DNA from: JAWKWH01 sp963669455
Lineage (GTDB): Bacteria > Pseudomonadota > Alphaproteobacteria > Rhizobiales > Rhizobiaceae
Direction: 5' to 3'
Length of the DNA: 64,000 nt
Assembly (NCBI GenBank): GCA_963669455.1
Contig: OY770026.1
Location: 248,001 to 312,000, forward strand
Within the stretch, counting starts at the first letter, position 1. Each line of letters starts with the position of its first letter. The notes beneath the pieces are model-generated. The model worked only from the letters and a program-made list of their open reading frames with translations. It made no database searches and was not told the DNA's origin. The translations under genes were made by a program, and so were the position numbers. This document shows, piece after piece, positions 60,560 through 64,000 of this stretch.

Positions 60560-62401
60560 ATGACGTCACGGGTCGCCAAACGGAGTTTGATATTAGCCGT
60601 CGGGTTCGCAGCTTTTGTTGCCGGGCTCCTGATCGCATTGCCGTTTATTGCGTCCACCCAGATTGTCCGTGACAGGATCGCACAGGAATTCAGCAGCTGG
60701 AGCGGATATCGCGTGACGTTGGGCGGGGCGCCCAAAATCGAGGTCTGGCCAACGATCAGGGCCTCACTGCCAAACGTCGAACTCTCCGGCTGGGGCGCCG
60801 GCACATCTCAGCCGGTGATCAGCAGCAAAGCGGTTGAGATTGATCTGTCGGCCTTCTCGGCACTTCAAGGCGATATCGTCCCGGTAAGGGTCCGGTTCTT
60901 GAAGCCAGTCTTGCGGCTCACCCGGCAAAATCAGGAATTGCCGGTTCTGCAGTCGCCCGCAGGCGGCAAATTGCGGCGGGCCATCGAGATGGCTCGGGTC
61001 GCCATCGCCGATAACCCGGCCGAGCCCGACCTTTCGGCGCTTCCACCGGACCCTTTCGGAATAATCGAGTTTTCGCAGGCCAGCATCGTGGAAACCGGTG
61101 CCGATGACCAGGCCATCGGCGAACTGATATCCGGACTTTCGGGCGTACTGGAATGGCCAAACCTGAATGGCGGGCTTTCCATCATCGCAACCGGCACGAT
61201 GAATGCAGAGACCATCGAGATTAATGGCAGGATTGCCGAACCGCTTTTACTGCTTGCCGGCGGAAACGCGCAAACATCGCTGACATTCGATTCCGAACCG
61301 ATCAAACTGTCATTCGATGGCCAGGCCGACATAGAGCAGCCGATATTCATCGACGGCACGGCGCAGATTTCCACGCCGTCTTTGACCAAATTGCTCAAAT
61401 GGGCGGGATCCGACATTCCGTCGACGACAACCGTCGGAAATATGACCATCTCCGGCCGCGTGAAAGGAGAGGTCAGCTCGGTCAAAATCGAAGAGGCCGA
61501 AATTGTCGTTGGCCAGAACCCCGGCATGGGCATCATCGAAATTGCCCTTGCCGGAGCCGCCCCTTCGGTCTCTGGCACCCTGGCGTTCGATAATCTCGAC
61601 CTGGTATCGTTTTTGTCCACACTGGCCATTTTACCGGCGTCACCTGCCGGATCTTTCAACACGGTTTCCGCCGGACCGTTCGGGCAGTTCAATCTTGATC
61701 TGAGGCTGTCCGCCAACAATGCGATGGCCGGGACAGCCGAATTGACCGATGTGGCGGCGGCTGTTCAGATAACCGACAAATTGGCGACATTCGATATTTC
61801 CGATGCAACCGGGTTTGGTGGAAATATCTCGGCCGGGATCAGGATCAACCGGGAAAAAAGCAAGCAGACGGGCGAGTTCCGGCTGCTGGCCGATGGGATA
61901 GACAGTAGTGCAATGGCTGAAGCTGCGGGGTTTACCCGCATGATCCCACAGGCGCGCGGCAAGATTTCGGTGATTCTCAACGGACCGCTCGCAAGACCTA
62001 ACACGTTTTTTCGCCTGGCCAGCGGGTCAATAGCGGCAACGTTCGACACCGGAACCATTCCTGATCTCGATCTGCCGTCATTCATGGAAAAGGCGTCCAT
62101 CGGGGGCTTCTTTCCCCTTAGCGATGTGTCAGGCGGCACGCTTGCCTTTGAGCGCGCAGAACTCAAGGCGGTGGTCGCCGAGGGTGTCGCCAAAATCGAA
62201 ATAGCCGAAGCCAGAACTGCCCAGCAATTGATCTCGCTGGCCGGGATCGTGCCCTATATCGGCCGCAGCCTGGCCTTGTCCGGCACGATTACGCAGATCG
62301 CCGAAGCAGCCGATGCGCCCTCAGGCACCACATTCTTCGCCGGCGGTTCGTGGAACGCGCCATTTATCCTGGCCGTCCTTCCGCCAACAACAGGTCAATA
62401 G
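60560..62401 (+). CDS. AsmA-family protein
   Basis: This 613-residue inner-membrane-anchored periplasmic protein belongs to the AsmA/TamB-like group, now thought to move phospholipids between membranes. It has one N-terminal helix (LILAVGFAAFVAGLLIALPFIA), followed by the AsmA domain (VTLGGAPKIEVWPTIRASLPNVELSG). The rest is beta-rich repeats and a typical AsmA-like C-terminus (SGTITQIAEAADAPSGTTFFAGGSW). No operon partner is evident; it is divergent from the CoA synthetase. Confidence 0.88.
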   Translation: MTSRVAKRSLILAVGFAAFVAGLLIALPFIASTQIVRDRIAQEFSSWSGYRVTLGGAPKIEVWPTIRASLPNVELSGWGAGTSQPVISSKAVEIDLSAFSALQGDIVPVRVRFLKPVLRLTRQNQELPVLQSPAGGKLRRAIEMARVAIADNPAEPDLSALPPDPFGIIEFSQASIVETGADDQAIGELISGLSGVLEWPNLNGGLSIIATGTMNAETIEINGRIAEPLLLLAGGNAQTSLTFDSEPIKLSFDGQADIEQPIFIDGTAQISTPSLTKLLKWAGSDIPSTTTVGNMTISGRVKGEVSSVKIEEAEIVVGQNPGMGIIEIALAGAAPSVSGTLAFDNLDLVSFLSTLAILPASPAGSFNTVSAGPFGQFNLDLRLSANNAMAGTAELTDVAAAVQITDKLATFDISDATGFGGNISAGIRINREKSKQTGEFRLLADGIDSSAMAEAAGFTRMIPQARGKISVILNGPLARPNTFFRLASGSIAATFDTGTIPDLDLPSFMEKASIGGFFPLSDVSGGTLAFERAELKAVVAEGVAKIEIAEARTAQQLISLAGIVPYIGRSLALSGTITQIAEAADAPSGTTFFAGGSWNAPFILAVLPPTTGQ

Positions 62402-62481
62402 GCCGTTTTTCGGCAGCTATCTGCCTGTGGATGACATTTGACCGGCCCCGCATTATAATTACATGATTTACGAAAAAGGGG

Positions 62482-62730
62482 ATGCGGGTGCTTAAAATCC
62501 TGTCAGCGGTCTTCAAGATCGCAGTTGCCTCCCTGATTACGGGTGCGGTTTTGTCCGCACTCGATATTTCCGCGGCAGATGTTCTTGCCGACCTCGGGCT
62601 GACACCGGAGCAGGTTCTCGGTTTTGTGGAGCGCGGTGTCGTATGGGCGCTTCCCAACATCGTGCTAGGGTCACTGGTCATCGTTCCGATCTGGTTTGTC
62701 ATTTATCTGCTGCGCCCCCCACGCAGCTGA
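62482..62730 (+). CDS. Small two-helix membrane protein, DUF6460-like paralogue
   Basis: This 82-residue protein has two hydrophobic helices (FKIAVASLITGAVLSALDISA, PNIVLGSLVIVPIWFVIYLL) around an amphipathic segment. Its plan, including xxLDIxxxDVL, mirrors the protein at 50581, so the two are likely paralogues. The function is unknown. Confidence 0.65.
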   Translation: MRVLKILSAVFKIAVASLITGAVLSALDISAADVLADLGLTPEQVLGFVERGVVWALPNIVLGSLVIVPIWFVIYLLRPPRS

Positions 62731-62754
62731 TTGTGATTGCGAAATAAGCCCATG

Positions 62755-62819
62755 TTTGATCAAATCGAAAAAGTGCTTAACCATATGACAAGAGTACCTG
62801 GCTTTATTTTTTGATCAAA
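62755..62819. promoter_or_regulatory. Two perfect TTTGATCAAA palindromes before the glutamine-synthetase-family gene
   Basis: TTTGATCAAA occurs at 62755-62764 and 62810-62819, centres 55 bp apart, with half sites TTTGAT (62820) and GATCAA (62838) following. Five and a bit helical turns separate the centres, fitting cooperative binding of one regulator. The regulator is unidentified. Confidence 0.6.
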
Positions 62820-62858
62820 TTTGATACTATTGTTTCAGATCAAGGAAAATGGTGATTT

Positions 62859-64000
62859 ATGTCTTCTAAGATTCCCGCCGAACGGGCTGCCCGGCGCAGT
62901 GCGAGAAAGCGAGCGCCAGCTTTTGTCAAAAATCTTCGTGGCGTCAAAAACTGGAGCCAGGTCAGTGAATGGCTGTCGTGGCGTGGCATCGAAGATATCG
63001 AGTGCATCACGCCCGACCAGGCAGGTGTTGCCCGCGGCAAGATGATGCCGTCAAACAAATTTACCTCAAATACCGCATTGGCTTTGCCATCGGCCGTGTT
63101 CATGGCGACCATATCGGGTGAATATCCCGAAGACGGGCACGGATTTACCTATCCCCAGGATGATGGTGACTTGAAACTGATGCCTGATCTTTCAACGCTT
63201 GCCTGTGTTCCCTGGGAGAGCGATCCTACGGCGCAGGTTATTTGCGATCTTGTCCGGCAGGATGGCGGGGCGATCGAGTTTGCGCCGCGCAACGTGCTCA
63301 AGCGGGTGGTGGAAGCCTATGCCGCCAAAGGATGGAAACCCGTTGTGGCGCCGGAAATCGAATTCTATCTGGTGCGCAAAAATCCCGATCCTGACTATCC
63401 GCTTGAGCCGCCGGTTGGACGGTCGGGCCGGCCAATTGGCGGCGGCCAAGGCTATTCGATTGCTGGAATTAACGAATTCGACGAGTTGATCGATGACATC
63501 TACCATTTTTCTGAAGGTCAGGGGCTGGAGATCGACACGCTGATCCATGAGGAAGGCGCCGGTCAGCTGGAAATCAACCTTCGTCACGGTGATCCGATCG
63601 AGCTTGCCGATCAGGTATTCATGTTCAAGCGGACCATCCGCGAGGCCGCGCTGAAGCATGACATGTATGCCACGTTCATGGCCAAGCCTATTCAGGGCCA
63701 GCCCGGCTCGGCGATGCATATCCACCAGTCGATCGTAGACGCAAAAACCGGTGACAACATCTTTTCCAACAAGGATGGAAGCGAAAGCGACCGTTTCAGG
63801 CACTTCATCGGCGGCATGCAGCATTTCGTGCCTGCAGCGCTTGTCATGCTGGCGCCTTATGTCAATTCCTATCGTCGGCTGTCGCTCGGCGGGTCAGCAC
63901 CCGCCAATGTGCGGTGGGGTTTTGATAACCGGACCACGGCATTTCGTGTACCCCGTTCGAACCCCGCGGCACGGCGGGTGGAAAACCGCATCCCGTCATC
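62859..64000 (+). CDS. Glutamine-synthetase-family ligase, 3' end beyond the window
   Basis: This frame starts at ATG 62859 (MSSKIPAERAARR) and remains open to the right edge, so 380 residues are visible. It has the GS beta-grasp N-terminus (IECITPDQAGVARGKMMPSNKF) and catalytic elements EIEFYLV, EEGAGQLEINLRHGD, MHIHQS and SAPANVRWGFDNRTTAFRVPRS. It is closer to gamma-glutamylamine (PuuA-type) or other GS-like ligases than to GlnA, because of its length and divergent N-terminus. AAGGA lies 12 bases before the ATG. TTTGATCAAA palindromes upstream suggest specific regulation. Confidence 0.85.
   Translation, partial: MSSKIPAERAARRSARKRAPAFVKNLRGVKNWSQVSEWLSWRGIEDIECITPDQAGVARGKMMPSNKFTSNTALALPSAVFMATISGEYPEDGHGFTYPQDDGDLKLMPDLSTLACVPWESDPTAQVICDLVRQDGGAIEFAPRNVLKRVVEAYAAKGWKPVVAPEIEFYLVRKNPDPDYPLEPPVGRSGRPIGGGQGYSIAGINEFDELIDDIYHFSEGQGLEIDTLIHEEGAGQLEINLRHGDPIELADQVFMFKRTIREAALKHDMYATFMAKPIQGQPGSAMHIHQSIVDAKTGDNIFSNKDGSESDRFRHFIGGMQHFVPAALVMLAPYVNSYRRLSLGGSAPANVRWGFDNRTTAFRVPRSNPAARRVENRIPS

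Overview
The window comes from a chromosome of an alphaproteobacterium of the order Hyphomicrobiales (Rhizobiales), probably a free-living or marine relative of Phyllobacteriaceae or Hoeflea/Ahrensia-type bacteria. Evidence: the conserved blocks ribF-ileS-lipoprotein-tadA-rluB-rsmD-M16 peptidases and helicase-S4-fdxA-carD, a DUF2852 gene, PleC/DivJ/PdhS-type kinase, DUF6460-like membrane proteins, and a tRNA-His with A73 and no G-1, a hallmark of this clade. No rRNA operon, CRISPR array, prophage or intact transposase was seen. Taxonomy is inferred from gene content and remembered synteny, not from a search.

Layout. 1-16 kb: housekeeping block (HAD phosphatase, ribF, two SDRs, ileS, lipoprotein, tadA, rluB, rsmD, a catalytic/non-catalytic M16 pair, patatin) ending in a coupled aromatic pair (extradiol dioxygenase and FAD hydroxylase). 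16-20 kb: DUF45 peptidase, DUF2852, then a low-GC accessory patch (17.5-18.6 kb) bounded by imperfect inverted repeats and holding an orphan immunity-like gene, then an alpha/beta hydrolase and infC with an ATT start. 20-25 kb: carD, fdxA, S4 protein and a SUPV3L1-like helicase. 25-29.4 kb: a repeat-rich intergenic region, then a flavin N-demethylase next to a non-pyrrolysine MttB-type methyltransferase. 29.5-36.3 kb: rpmI-rplT, kinase-like gene, pheS, GFA protein, pheT, Gfo/Idh oxidoreductase.

36.3-49.3 kb is the main accessory region. A short immunity-like gene pair lies at its left end, beside a second copy of a 68-bp repeat also found at 17.5 kb. Then come soxBDAG (heterotetrameric sarcosine-oxidase type) on the minus strand, a divergent RpiR regulator, and on the plus strand an MmgE/PrpD protein, a complete TRAP transporter (DctPQM), an alpha/beta hydrolase and a D-cysteine desulfhydrase/L-cysteate sulfo-lyase (CuyA-like) enzyme. 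TGATACA/TGTATCA palindromes lie in the control regions of soxB, rpiR and the prpD operon. This looks like one regulon for uptake and stepwise breakdown of an unidentified, probably acidic, N-substituted (possibly sulfonated or thiolated) amino acid. It is the best candidate for an undescribed pathway here.

49.5-64 kb: fumarylacetoacetase-family enzyme, D-lyxose-isomerase-type cupin with an apparent CTG start, tRNA-His, a phasin whose promoter carries two TGC-N3-GCA boxes (PhaR/PhbF-type), a large PAS histidine kinase, a lone two-domain iron-type ABC permease, acetoacetyl-CoA synthetase (together with the phasin suggesting PHB metabolism), AsmA, and the 5' part of a glutamine-synthetase-family gene preceded by two perfect TTTGATCAAA palindromes.
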